In this document: positions 8,779 through 20,122 of the stretch, piece after piece
Numbering within the stretch: the stretch's first letter is position 1
Layout: every line of letters begins with the position of its first letter
Assembly (NCBI RefSeq): GCF_030159055.1
Contig: NZ_BQXQ01000030.1
Span: forward strand, 1-64,000
Length of the DNA: 64,000 nt
From: Acidovorax sp. SUPP3334
GTDB lineage: Bacteria > Pseudomonadota > Gammaproteobacteria > Burkholderiales > Burkholderiaceae_C
Reading direction: 5' to 3'
Notes under the pieces: model-generated
Seen by the model: only the letters and a program-made list of their open reading frames with translations
Told to the model about the DNA's origin: nothing
Databases searched by the model: none
Made by a program: the position numbers and the translations under genes

Positions 8779-10014
8779 ATGAACTGGAACACGAAGGTCA
8801 AGCAGCTTCTGAACGAAGTCACTCCCTTGATGCGCACCGGCCAACTGGCCGACGCAACCCGCGCCATACAGCAGGCCTTGGCCGGGCGAAGCCCCTCTGG
8901 CGCGCCGACCCCCGCAAGCACTGCGGCAGCATCCGCGGCAGGGGCCTGGCGCGCGCGTTTCGAGAGGCCCACGGGCCAAGCCAGCGCATGGAGCAGTCCC
9001 ATCGGCACCTCCGATGTGGAAGACGCGGTGATCGTCGCTCGTGCGGTGCAGCCCGAAGCCGCTGGCAGCGCCGCGTCGCCAGCGGTTTCGCCGTCCGGCC
9101 GTGGGGCGCAAGCCCCGGGCAGTTTCACACGCGTGGCTTATTCGGGAGCTGCCGGCGCACCGCAGGACCACTATTACCTCAGCGTGCCGCCCGGCGCCGC
9201 AGCAGGCACGCCCATGCCGCTGGTGCTGATGCTGCACGGCTGTACCCAGAATCCGCAAGACTTCGCCACCGGCACCGGCATGAATGCCGCGGCCGCGCCG
9301 GCCAACGCGCTGGTGCTGTACCCGGCGCAGGCGCAGGGCGCCAACGCGCATGGCTGCTGGAACTGGTTTCGCCCGCAAGACCAGCAACGCGGCCACGGCG
9401 AACCCGCCACGCTCGTGGCGATGGTGCGCGACGCCATGGCGCGCCACCCTGTGGACGAGCGGCGCGTGTACGTTGCCGGGTTGTCCGCTGGCGGCGCGAT
9501 GGCCGCGCTGCTGGCCCGCGAATATCCCGATGTGTTCGCTGCGGTCGGCGTGCATTCGGGCCTGCAGGCCGGCGCGGCGCACAACGTGATGGGCGCGCTG
9601 TCGGCCATGAAGAGCGGTGCCAAGAACGCCGCTGGCTCGGCACCCTCGGGGCGCCCCGGCAGCACCCAGCCAACGCCGCTCATCGTGTTCCACGGGGATG
9701 CGGACGAAACCGTGCACGCGCGCAATGGCGAGCAGTTGCTGGCGGCGGCGCTGCGATCCACGCCCGGCGCCCGGCCCGAGGTGGAATCGGGCCGCAGTTC
9801 CACGGGCCAGCCCTATACGCGCACGGTGTACCGCGGTGGCAGTGGCTCAACCAGCGCTTCGGGTGCCGTCGTGGCCGAGCATTGGGTGCTGCACGGCGCG
9901 GGGCATGCCTGGGCCGGCGGCAATGCGCGGGGCAGCTACACCGATCCGCGCGGCGTCAATGCCACGGAGCAGATGCTGCGGTTCTTTATGGAACACCCGC
10001 GCAGCGTGGATTGA
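8779..10014 (+). CDS. PHB depolymerase family esterase
   Basis: A 411-residue alpha/beta-hydrolase of the PHB-depolymerase/feruloyl-esterase family. It has the oxyanion motif LMLHGCTQNPQDFA near 150, the lipase box GLSAGG near 235, an aspartate in FHGDADETVH near 315, and a histidine in GAGHAWAGG near 375. The first ~115 residues are low-complexity (Ala, Pro, Ser) and no signal peptide is evident, so it may act on intracellular granules or leave by another route. GGAACTCTCC precedes ATG 8779. The 170 bases between it and the RHH gene hold no clear promoter. Its polymer substrate cannot be confirmed from sequence. Confidence 0.82.
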   Translation: MNWNTKVKQLLNEVTPLMRTGQLADATRAIQQALAGRSPSGAPTPASTAAASAAGAWRARFERPTGQASAWSSPIGTSDVEDAVIVARAVQPEAAGSAASPAVSPSGRGAQAPGSFTRVAYSGAAGAPQDHYYLSVPPGAAAGTPMPLVLMLHGCTQNPQDFATGTGMNAAAAPANALVLYPAQAQGANAHGCWNWFRPQDQQRGHGEPATLVAMVRDAMARHPVDERRVYVAGLSAGGAMAALLAREYPDVFAAVGVHSGLQAGAAHNVMGALSAMKSGAKNAAGSAPSGRPGSTQPTPLIVFHGDADETVHARNGEQLLAAALRSTPGARPEVESGRSSTGQPYTRTVYRGGSGSTSASGAVVAEHWVLHGAGHAWAGGNARGSYTDPRGVNATEQMLRFFMEHPRSVD

Positions 10015-10138
10015 GGGCAAGGCCGGGTAAAGCGGGATAAAGCGGAGACAGCGCTGCGCCCATTACGGGCGGTTGTCGGAAAATGCGGGCTCCTGCCTTT
10101 TGCCCGCCCCCAATCCAGCTCCGTCCGCTCCCATCGCC

Positions 10139-10774
10139 ATGTCTCTCATCGCCGTCATCGACTTCGAAACCACGGGCGTCTCGCCCGGCCAGGGCGCGCG
10201 GGCGACCGAAGTGGCCATCGTGCTGCTGGAGAACGGGCAGGTGGTGGACCGCTTCCAAAGCCTGATGAAAACCGGCGCGTGGATTCCGCCCTTCATCACG
10301 CAGTTGACAGGCATCACCAACGCAATGGTGGCGGCCGCGCCGGATGCGGCGCAGGTGATGGGCGAGGCCGCGCGCTTCGTGGGCGACACGCCCATGGTGG
10401 CGCACAACGCATCGTTCGACAGCAAGTTCTGGGCGGCCGAATTGCAGTGCGTGGACCTTCCGGCCCCGCATGCGTTCGCCTGCACGGTGCTGCTGTCGCG
10501 GCGGCTGTACCCGGAAGCGCCCAGCCACAAGCTGGGCAGCATCGTCGGCCACCTGGACCTGCCCCGTGCGGAGCGGGCCCACCGGGCGCTGGCCGACGCG
10601 GAGATGGCGGCCGCGTTGCTGGGCCGCATCCAGCATGACCTGCGCACCCGCTGGGGCGTGGCCGATCCCGCGCATTCATTGCTCATGGCGCTGCAGCGCT
10701 GCGCCAAGCCCGCGCTGGGCAAATGGTTCGCCCAATACGGCGGTGCGGCGATGCAAACCACGGCAACCGCTTGA
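10139..10774 (+). CDS. DnaQ-like 3'-5' exonuclease
   Basis: A 211-residue DEDDh exonuclease domain protein. Motif Exo I is DFETTG near residue 9, Exo II is HNASFDSKF near 86, and Exo III is HRALADAEM near 152, which completes the four acidic residues and histidine. These enzymes trim 3' ends of DNA or RNA; a stand-alone protein of this size resembles exonuclease X or the epsilon proofreading subunit, and the substrate is uncertain. ATG 10139 opens directly onto the first beta-strand (MSLIAVIDFETTG); an upstream in-frame start would add an unconserved leader. Confidence 0.85.
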   Translation: MSLIAVIDFETTGVSPGQGARATEVAIVLLENGQVVDRFQSLMKTGAWIPPFITQLTGITNAMVAAAPDAAQVMGEAARFVGDTPMVAHNASFDSKFWAAELQCVDLPAPHAFACTVLLSRRLYPEAPSHKLGSIVGHLDLPRAERAHRALADAEMAAALLGRIQHDLRTRWGVADPAHSLLMALQRCAKPALGKWFAQYGGAAMQTTATA

Positions 10775-10817
10775 GCGCTCCGCCCGCAGGAGTGGCCGCA
10801 GCGGCTTGAAAAAACGG

Positions 10818-11972
10818 TCAGTAGCGCGCGCGGCCGAAGCCGTCCAGGATGGCGATTTCCGTGAACAGGCTGCCCTCGCGCCGGTTGTTCAGGAACGACA
10901 ACTCGTAGCCGCCCAGATCGATGCGCGGCAGGCGTGACAGCGTCTCGGCCAGCGTGCGGCCATCCACGCCCCCATTGCCGCTGCGCGGCACGGCTTTGAG
11001 GCCCTGGCCGATGGTCTTGGCCACCAGAAAGCCTTCGAAGGCGGCGAGCGAAGCGATGCTGGCGCTTTGCTGGGCGGCCTGCATGACCTGCCGGAACTCG
11101 CGCACGACCGGGATCGACTGGTTGGTGAGGGCCGGAAACACTTGCGTCATGCCCACGCCACGGGCGTTCTCCGCTCCCACCGCATCCACCAGCTTCACCG
11201 GGTCCAGGTCGGAGATGCCCACCATCTGGGCATGCCCGCCGGCTGCGCGATATGCCTTCACGAATGCGCTGCCTGCGGCCTGTCCGGCCACCATCACGAT
11301 GACCTGTGCATCGGCCTTGAGCAGTGCCGCCACCGCGGGCTGGACGTCCGACGTCGTGCGCTCGTAGGGTTCCTTCGCCACCAGCGCGAGCTTGCGTTTC
11401 GACAGCGCGGCCGTGAGCGCCTCCAGGCCTTTCTGGCCATACGCATCGTTCTGGTAGAGCGCTGCGAACTTGGTCATGCCGATGGCATCGCCCATCTGCG
11501 CCACCAGCTTGGTCAACTCGGTGCTGTAGCCGGCGCGCACATGGAACACGAAGGGGTTGACCGGTTCGCGGATCACCTGAGAGCCCGACCGCGTGGGAAA
11601 CAGCGGCACGGCTTGGTCCTGCGGCAGCTTGGCGTCGATCAACGCCTGGGTGTTGCTCGTGGCGAACGAAATCAGCGCGGCCGGCTTCATGCCCAGCAGC
11701 TTGCGCGCGCCGGCGACCGTCTTTTCGGGCTTGAATTCGTCGTCTTCCACGACGAACTTCACGTCGAGGCCGGAAAAGGCCTGCGTTTTTTGCGCATCCG
11801 CAAAGTAAGACTCCACACCCAGTACGACCTGCTTGCCGACTTCGGCCGCATTGCCTCCGGTGAGCGGCGCCACCATGCCGATGACGACCGGAGAGGCCGC
11901 GCGGGCGGCAGAGCCGATCCACGGGAGTGCGAGCGAGGCGCTCAGGCGGGTGGTGAATACACGGCGTTTCAT
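10818..11972 (-). CDS. Branched-chain amino acid-type ABC transporter substrate-binding protein
   Basis: A 384-residue periplasmic type I binding protein with a Sec signal peptide (MKRRVFTTRLSASLALPWIG, cleavage near ARA-AS). The mature N-terminus VVIGMVAPLTGGNA is typical of the LivJ-like family, as is VYQNDAYGQKG-like sequence in the middle (LYQNDAYGQKGLEALTAAL). AGGAG precedes ATG 11972. No permease or ATPase genes are adjacent, so it is an orphan binding protein, as is common in Comamonadaceae. The ligand is unknown; family members bind amino acids, amides or aromatic acids. Confidence 0.85.
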   Translation of the reverse strand: MKRRVFTTRLSASLALPWIGSAARAASPVVIGMVAPLTGGNAAEVGKQVVLGVESYFADAQKTQAFSGLDVKFVVEDDEFKPEKTVAGARKLLGMKPAALISFATSNTQALIDAKLPQDQAVPLFPTRSGSQVIREPVNPFVFHVRAGYSTELTKLVAQMGDAIGMTKFAALYQNDAYGQKGLEALTAALSKRKLALVAKEPYERTTSDVQPAVAALLKADAQVIVMVAGQAAGSAFVKAYRAAGGHAQMVGISDLDPVKLVDAVGAENARGVGMTQVFPALTNQSIPVVREFRQVMQAAQQSASIASLAAFEGFLVAKTIGQGLKAVPRSGNGGVDGRTLAETLSRLPRIDLGGYELSFLNNRREGSLFTEIAILDGFGRARY

Positions 11973-12120
11973 GGAACGTGCTCCTGTGGAGGCGGGCAAG
12001 AACGAAGGCGCCAGGGCGCCGGGACGGATCGACTGCGAAGACCGAACACGCGCCAAATTGCAAAAGCGTGCGAAATGTAAGACCCATTGTTAATCACTTT
12101 CCCCGGCAGTTTTTACCGTT

Positions 12121-12150
12121 TTGAGCCTTTCATCACTCCTGTGCTAGGAT
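12121..12150 (+). promoter_or_regulatory. Candidate promoter of the leuA leader
   Basis: TTGAGC (12121-12126) and TAGGAT (12145-12150) are 18 bases apart. A start six to seven bases beyond would fall at about 12157, only two bases from the leader-peptide ATG, so the leader message may be nearly leaderless. This is a visual match and inference. Confidence 0.4.
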
Positions 12151-12158
12151 TTGCCGCT

Positions 12159-12245
12159 ATGCAACGCAATCTGCTGCTATCCCCGCTATCGCTAGGTCTA
12201 GTACCTGGCCGGGGTCTGCCTGCGTTCGCCATCACCGTTGCCTAA
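12159..12245 (+). CDS. leuL: Leucine leader peptide upstream of leuA
   Basis: A 28-residue open frame starting MQRNLLLSPLSLGLV contains seven leucines, six of them within the first 14 residues. Four of these six are CTA, a codon hardly used elsewhere in this GC-rich sequence. This is the hallmark of leucine attenuator peptides, in which scarce charged tRNA-Leu stalls the ribosome. It lies 158 bases before leuA with a strong hairpin between. The peptide and its codon bias are seen directly; the attenuation role is inferred from the enterobacterial leu operon. Confidence 0.78.
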   Translation: MQRNLLLSPLSLGLVPGRGLPAFAITVA

Positions 12246-12286
12246 AAGCGCAACCACCGATTTCCCCCTGACCCCGGCCCGCGAAC

Positions 12287-12312
12287 CAGCCTCCACCCAT
12301 GGTGGAGGGCTG
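12287..12312 (+). promoter_or_regulatory. Hairpin in the leuA leader
   Basis: CAGC-CTCCACC (12287-12297) pairs with GGTGGAG-GGCTG (12301-12312) around a CAT loop with one bulged G. It lacks a T run, so it is not a standard intrinsic terminator. CTCCAC (12291-12296) is also exactly complementary to GTGGAG (12391-12396), the Shine-Dalgarno region of leuA, which offers an alternative pairing. The pairing is visible; its role is inferred. Confidence 0.6.
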
Positions 12313-12402
12313 CAGGGGATGTCGTTCACCGTTCACCGTTGATTCGACCCGTGCCCTATCCGCTGCCTCGCAGCACGGCACACACTGTTCGTGGAGCCTC
12401 TC

Positions 12403-14127
12403 ATGATTTCCAAGCCCGCTACCAAGTACCAGCCCATCGCTCCCATCGCATTGGCTGACCGCACCTGGCCTTCCCAGACCATCACCCGCGCGCCCGTCTG
12501 GTTGTCCACCGACCTGCGCGACGGCAACCAGGCACTGTTCGAGCCGATGAACGGCGAGTGCAAGATGAAGCTGTTCCAAGAGCTGGTGCGCATCGGCTTC
12601 AAGGAAATCGAGGTGGGTTTCCCTGCCGCGTCGCAGACCGACTACGACTTCGTGCGCCGCCTCATCGACGAGAACCTGGTGCCCGACGATGTGACCCTGA
12701 TGGTCATGACGCAATCGCGCGCCGACTTGATCGAGCGCACCGTCGAGGCCGTGCGCGGCGCGCCACGCGCCATCGTGCACCTGTACAACGCCACTGCGCC
12801 CGTGTGGCGGCGCGTGGTGTTCGGCATGAACGTGACGCAGGTGATGGCGTTCATCGAGCAGCATGTTTCGCACCTCAAGCGCCTGACCGATGCCCAGCCC
12901 GAAACCCGCTGGACGCTGCAGTATTCGCCCGAGACCTTCAGCGCGACCGAGCTGGAAGTCTCGCTCGAAGCCTGCCAGACCGCCATCGCCGCCTGGGGCG
13001 TGGGCCCGGGTCGCGAAATCATCATCAACCTGCCCACCACGGTGGAAAACGCCACGCCCAACGTGTTTGCCGACCAGATCGAGTGGATGCACCGGCGCCT
13101 GAGCCCGCGCGAGCACATCGTGCTTTCGGTGCACCCGCACAACGACCGCGGTACGGGCGTGGCTGCGGCCGAGCTGGCGATGATGGCCGGCGCGCAGCGC
13201 GTGGAAGGCTGCCTTTTCGGCAATGGCGAGCGCAGCGGCAACCTCGACGTGGTGACGGTGGCGCTCAACCTCTACACGCAGGGCGTGCATCCGGGGCTCG
13301 ACTTTTCCGACATCAACGCCGTGGCGCGGGTGGCCGAGGAATGCACCGCGCTGCCCGTGCACCCGCGCCATCCGTACGTGGGCGACCTGGTGTTCACCTC
13401 GTTCTCCGGCTCGCACCAGGACGCGATCAAAAAGGGCTTTGCTGCCCATGACCCCGAGGGCCTGTGGCAGGTGCCTTATCTGCCCATCGACCCTGCGGAC
13501 CTCGGCCGCACCTACGACAGCGTGATCCGCGTCAACAGCCAGTCGGGCAAGGGCGGCATCGCCTTCCTGCTGGAGCGCGAACGCGGCGTGGTCATGCCGC
13601 GCCGCATGCAGGTGGAGTTCAGTGCCGTGGTGCAGCGCCAGACCGACGCCAGCGAGACCGAGATGACCGGCGCCACGCTGTGGTCGCTGTTCCAGGCCAC
13701 CTACCTCGAAACCTCCGCAGGCGTGCCCGGCGCCATCGTGTGCCATGCCCACCGGCTGGCCGACGACGGCCGCGGCATCGAGTTGGACGTGACCATCGAC
13801 GGCGCGCGCCAGACCCTGCAGGGCCAGGGCAACGGCCCGATCGACGCCACGGTGGACGCCCTGGGCCTGCCGCTGCGCGTGCATGGCTACGAGGAGCGTG
13901 CGACCGGCTCCGGCGCCGATGCACAGGCCCTGGCCATCGTGGAGGCAGCCCTGGACGGCGTGCCCGGCGCGACCTTCGGCGTGGGGCTGCACCACAACAT
14001 CGTCACGGCGTCGGTGCATGCGGTGGTGAGCGCGGCGAACCGGCTGGTGCAGCGCCGTCAGGTGGTGACTGGTACAACCCCGGCCGCATCCCAAGCCGCC
14101 CCGACGGCCGCCCCGACGGCCGCCTGA
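12403..14127 (+). CDS. leuA: 2-isopropylmalate synthase
   Basis: Condenses acetyl-CoA with 2-oxoisovalerate, the first committed step of leucine synthesis. The 574-residue protein has the catalytic opening STDLRDGNQAL near residue 32, the metal-binding HPHNDRGTG near 245, and GNGERSGNLDVVT near 275. The C-terminal regulatory domain begins around 430 and ends in an Ala/Pro-rich tail. Size and motifs match the longer LeuA2 type. ATG 12403 follows GTGGAG. It is preceded by a leucine-rich leader peptide and has no leuB/C/D neighbours, so it is regulated as a separate unit, most likely by leucine supply. Confidence 0.93.
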   Translation: MISKPATKYQPIAPIALADRTWPSQTITRAPVWLSTDLRDGNQALFEPMNGECKMKLFQELVRIGFKEIEVGFPAASQTDYDFVRRLIDENLVPDDVTLMVMTQSRADLIERTVEAVRGAPRAIVHLYNATAPVWRRVVFGMNVTQVMAFIEQHVSHLKRLTDAQPETRWTLQYSPETFSATELEVSLEACQTAIAAWGVGPGREIIINLPTTVENATPNVFADQIEWMHRRLSPREHIVLSVHPHNDRGTGVAAAELAMMAGAQRVEGCLFGNGERSGNLDVVTVALNLYTQGVHPGLDFSDINAVARVAEECTALPVHPRHPYVGDLVFTSFSGSHQDAIKKGFAAHDPEGLWQVPYLPIDPADLGRTYDSVIRVNSQSGKGGIAFLLERERGVVMPRRMQVEFSAVVQRQTDASETEMTGATLWSLFQATYLETSAGVPGAIVCHAHRLADDGRGIELDVTIDGARQTLQGQGNGPIDATVDALGLPLRVHGYEERATGSGADAQALAIVEAALDGVPGATFGVGLHHNIVTASVHAVVSAANRLVQRRQVVTGTTPAASQAAPTAAPTAA

Positions 14128-14155
14128 AGCCTGGCGCCCGGCGCAGGGTGGGCAG

Positions 14156-14428
14156 TCAGCCGCCCGGCTTGCGCAGGGTGACTGGCTGCAGGTAGGCGCC
14201 CGAGCGCACCAGATGCTGCCCGGCCGCCTCGATGCGCTCGATGCCCGGCGCCCCCGCGCGGCTGGCCAGTAATTCCAGCAACGATTCCGACACCGCCGTG
14301 GCGGCGGCGATCGAGGGAAAGAACGACGGGCTCTGCGTGGCGAACAGCACCGTCTCCTGCGCGAGCAGCGACAGCGGCGAGGCTTCGCTGTCGGTCAGGG
14401 CCACCACCTCGCTCATGGTCGGTGCCAT
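14156..14428 (-). pseudogene. RpiR-family regulator remnant (SIS domain C-terminus)
   Basis: About 90 codons read VVALTDSEASPLSLLAQ, then FATQSPSFFPSIAAATAV and a C-terminal helix, matching the last part of the sugar-isomerase domain of MurR/RpiR regulators. The N-terminal helix-turn-helix and the first half of the SIS domain are missing: homology stops near 14425 where the opposite-strand binding-protein remnant begins. The frame is intact but lacks any functional start. It is read as one half of a deletion scar. Confidence 0.65.
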
Positions 14429-14567
14429 GATGCGGTCCGGCGAGATGGAGGCGCTGTACCAGCGCTGGTTCATGTCGCCCATTCCGCCCAAGAACATCAA
14501 CATCCGCTACCCGCTGAATGCCGAGACGCGCGATGCATTCCAGAACCCCAGCTCCCAAGGCATTTGA
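14427..14567 (+). pseudogene. Amino acid ABC transporter binding-protein remnant (GltI-like C-terminus)
   Basis: The frame reads MRSGEMEALYQRWFMSPIPP and ends in NPSSQGI before a stop, matching the last ~45 residues of glutamate/aspartate-type periplasmic binding proteins. The first ~250 residues are absent. It abuts the minus-strand RpiR remnant, and the racemase-like gene follows 12 bases later. This suggests the racemase was once downstream of this transporter gene. Confidence 0.6.
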
Positions 14568-14579
14568 GCCGCTGCCGCC

Positions 14580-15308
14580 ATGATCGCCACCGCCACCGCC
14601 ACCGCCACCGCCACCGCCACCGCCACCGCCACCGCCACCGCCACCCCACCTGCCCGCATCGCGCTGATCCACGCCCTGTCCCACTCGGTGGCGCCCATCA
14701 ACGCCGCCTTCGAAGCCCAGTGGCCCGATGCGCTGCGCATGAACCTGCTGGACGACAGCCTCTCGGCCGACCTGGCGCGCTCGGGTGCCGGGCTGGACGC
14801 GGCCATGCACGAGCGGTTCCTGCAACTGGCGGACTACGCCGTGGGCACGGGCGCGCAGGCGCTGCTGTTCACCTGCTCGGCCTTCGGGCCATGCATCGAG
14901 GCGGTGGCGCGCCGGCACGCCGGGCTGCCGGTGCTCAAGCCCAACGAGGCCATGGTGGACGACATCGCGCAGGCGGCAGTGCCCAGTGCCGGGGACGGTG
15001 CCGTGGGCCTGATCGCCACCTTCGCGCCCACGCTGGAATCGATGCCGCCGGAGTTCCCCGCGCACGTGGCGCTGCGCACGGCGCTGGCCGTCGGCGCGCT
15101 CGACGCGCTGAACCGGGGCGATGCGGCGCTGCACGACCGGCTCATCGCCGAACAGGCGAGGGCGCTGCAGGCGCAGGGCTGCCGCCGCATCGCGCTCGCG
15201 CAATTCAGCATGGCGCGCGCCCGGCAGGCATGCGAGGCGGCCACGGGGCTGCCGGTGTTCACCACCGTGCACAGCGCCGTTGCGCGGCTGCGCCAGCGGC
15301 TGGGCTGA
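14580..15308 (+). CDS. Aspartate/glutamate racemase family protein
   Basis: A 242-residue protein of the Asp/Glu racemase fold. The two expected cysteines are present, in LLFTCSAFGPCIEA near 100 and in RQACEAATG near 220; the second is less typical in context. After MI the N-terminus is ten Ala-Thr pairs encoded by a GCCACC tandem repeat, then PPARIALIHALSHSV, where the family homology starts. No clear Shine-Dalgarno is seen. It could be a hydantoin racemase-like or arylmalonate decarboxylase-like enzyme; the substrate is open. It sits 12 bases after an ABC binding-protein remnant, the residue of a former operon. Confidence 0.75.
   Translation: MIATATATATATATATATATATPPARIALIHALSHSVAPINAAFEAQWPDALRMNLLDDSLSADLARSGAGLDAAMHERFLQLADYAVGTGAQALLFTCSAFGPCIEAVARRHAGLPVLKPNEAMVDDIAQAAVPSAGDGAVGLIATFAPTLESMPPEFPAHVALRTALAVGALDALNRGDAALHDRLIAEQARALQAQGCRRIALAQFSMARARQACEAATGLPVFTTVHSAVARLRQRLG
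14586..14645 (+). repeat. Ten tandem copies of GCCACC inside the racemase gene
   Basis: A perfect hexanucleotide array of ten units encodes (Ala-Thr)10 immediately after the second codon. Changes of copy number would keep the frame and only lengthen or shorten the tail. Confidence 0.95.
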
Positions 15309-15353
15309 AAGGGCAAAAAAAGCGCGACGGTCGGCCGGGGTGCCGGCGCGCGC

Positions 15354-16550
15354 TCAGTGCCCTGCCGGAACCCCGGCCGCCTGCCGGCCCACCGGCCGCA
15401 GGCCCCAGCTGGCGGCCAGCCACACCGCGCACAGCAGCGCCGTCACGGCAAAGAGCTGTGGCGGGCCGGCCCACTTCGCCAGCGCGCCGCCCAGGGCGCC
15501 CCCGGCGAACAGGCCCAGCGACTGCAGCGTGTTGTAGGTGCCCAGGGCCGCGCCGCGCAGGTGCGGCGGCGCCATGCGCGAGACCAGGCTGGGCTGGCTG
15601 GCCTCCAGCGCGTTGAAGCCGCAAAAGAACACGAACAGCAGCAGCCCCAGCGCCCACAGCGCGGGCGTGGCGCCGGCCGCGGCCACGCCGCCCAGGCCCA
15701 TCTGCACCAGCAGCACCATGCCGATGGCCGCCAGCAGCGTTTCGCGCAGATAACCGCGCCGTTCCAGCGCGAACAGCCCGCCCATCATGGCGAACGACAG
15801 CACCACCGCGGGCAGGTACACCTGCCAGTGCCCGGCCTTGGGCAAACCCGCCTGCACCAGCAGCGCGGGCACGGCCACCCACATGGCCATCTGCACCGTG
15901 TGCAGCACGAACACGCCCAGGTTCAGCCGCAGCAGGTCGGCATGGCGCCACACCTCGGCCAGGCGCCCGCGCGGGGCATCGGCATGGCGCGCGGGCTCGG
16001 GCGGTACCACCCACAGCACCACGGCGATGCCGCCCAGCGCCAGCGCGCAGGTCAGCCCGAACAGGCCCGCCAGCCCGATGTGCGCGGCCAGCAGGGGGGC
16101 CGCGACGAGCGCCACGGCGAACATCAGCCCGATGCTGCCGCCCACCAGCGCCATGGCCTTGGTGCGCACCGCGTCGCGCGTCTGGTCGGCCAGCAACGCC
16201 GTCACGGCGGCGGACACCGCGCCCGCGCCCTGCAGCGCACGGCCGGCCAGCAGCCCGGTGAGGGAGTCGGCCAGGGCCGCCATCAAGCTGCCGGCGGCGA
16301 ACACGGCCAGGCCCAGCACGATCACGCGCTTGCGCCCGAAGCGGTCGGACGCCATGCCCAGCGGCAGCTGCAGCACCGCCTGCGTGAGGCCGTAGATGCC
16401 CATGGCCAGGCCGACGAGCGCGGGATCGTCGCCGCCCGGGTATTTGCGCGCTTCGAGCGCGAACACCGGCAGCACGAGGAACAACCCCAGCATGCGCAGC
16501 GCGAAGATCAGCGCCAGCGCCAGGCTGGAGCGGCGCTCCAGTGGCGTCAT
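15354..16550 (-). CDS. MFS transporter (YajR-like)
   Basis: A major facilitator protein of about 398 residues with twelve hydrophobic segments. The signature loop after helix 2 reads GMASDRFGRKRVI near 70, matching the MFS motif A, and a second arginine-rich loop (ALERRGYL) lies near the middle. It resembles inner-membrane drug/proton antiporters of the YajR type; the substrate is unknown. Start ATG 16550 opens MTPLERRSSLALA; an in-frame TTG at 16646 would add 32 unconserved residues. It is divergent from uvrA, with repeat copy 3 between them. Confidence 0.85.
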   Translation of the reverse strand: MTPLERRSSLALALIFALRMLGLFLVLPVFALEARKYPGGDDPALVGLAMGIYGLTQAVLQLPLGMASDRFGRKRVIVLGLAVFAAGSLMAALADSLTGLLAGRALQGAGAVSAAVTALLADQTRDAVRTKAMALVGGSIGLMFAVALVAAPLLAAHIGLAGLFGLTCALALGGIAVVLWVVPPEPARHADAPRGRLAEVWRHADLLRLNLGVFVLHTVQMAMWVAVPALLVQAGLPKAGHWQVYLPAVVLSFAMMGGLFALERRGYLRETLLAAIGMVLLVQMGLGGVAAAGATPALWALGLLLFVFFCGFNALEASQPSLVSRMAPPHLRGAALGTYNTLQSLGLFAGGALGGALAKWAGPPQLFAVTALLCAVWLAASWGLRPVGRQAAGVPAGH

Positions 16551-16738
16551 GGCGGTGGTGTTGGACGGTGGCGCAGCGGTGGCGCCTGGGACTGAGAGGT
16601 GGGTGGAGGAATCCGGCACGGTGGGTGCGCTGAGGGCTTGGCGCAAAGCCGCGATTCTCGCCCATCGCCCGCAGGCCGGGACCGGTGCCGCCGCGCAGCC
16701 ATTGCCGGCCGGGCGAAGCGGTTTTTGATATTTCAGGT

Positions 16739-16800
16739 CGAAAAGACCTTCATGCCGCCGAATTCATTGCCCTGATTGCTATCAAATTAGGAGTGATTGG
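16739..16800 (+). repeat. Dispersed two-hairpin repeat, copy 3 (degenerate)
   Basis: AAAAGACCTTCATGCCG, then CCTGATTGCTATCAAATTAGGAGTG. The second hairpin is decayed compared with the other copies. It lies in the 360-base gap between the MFS gene and uvrA, which shows nothing else apart from promoters that I cannot place. Confidence 0.6.
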
Positions 16801-16912
16801 CTTTTCGGCCAGCCCACGGCCGGGCGGAGGGAACCGGGTTGCCCTGCGGATGGCCTGCGCGGGAAGGCGTGGCCTATCATGGTGGGTTTCCCTGCCCTGA
16901 GCCGCGCCCACC

Positions 16913-20005
<3,093 letters not shown>

Positions 20006-20122
20006 TCGATGGTTACGTTACTTTTGGTGGCAAAGAAGTTGCCCTGACCCGCGCCGTACGCCGGCTTTCACCCCCAGAATCCGCAGTTCTAAAAACAACC
20101 GAAGACGGAACGGGGAGGTCCC

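Noticed and set aside
14586-14645. CRISPR-like regular repeat
   Set aside because: Contiguous hexamer repeat without spacers; a coding microsatellite.
20030-20122. Toxin or effector gene upstream of the DUF6402 gene
   Set aside because: The 117 bases between uvrA and the DUF6402 start are too short and hold no frame with a start and ribosome site.
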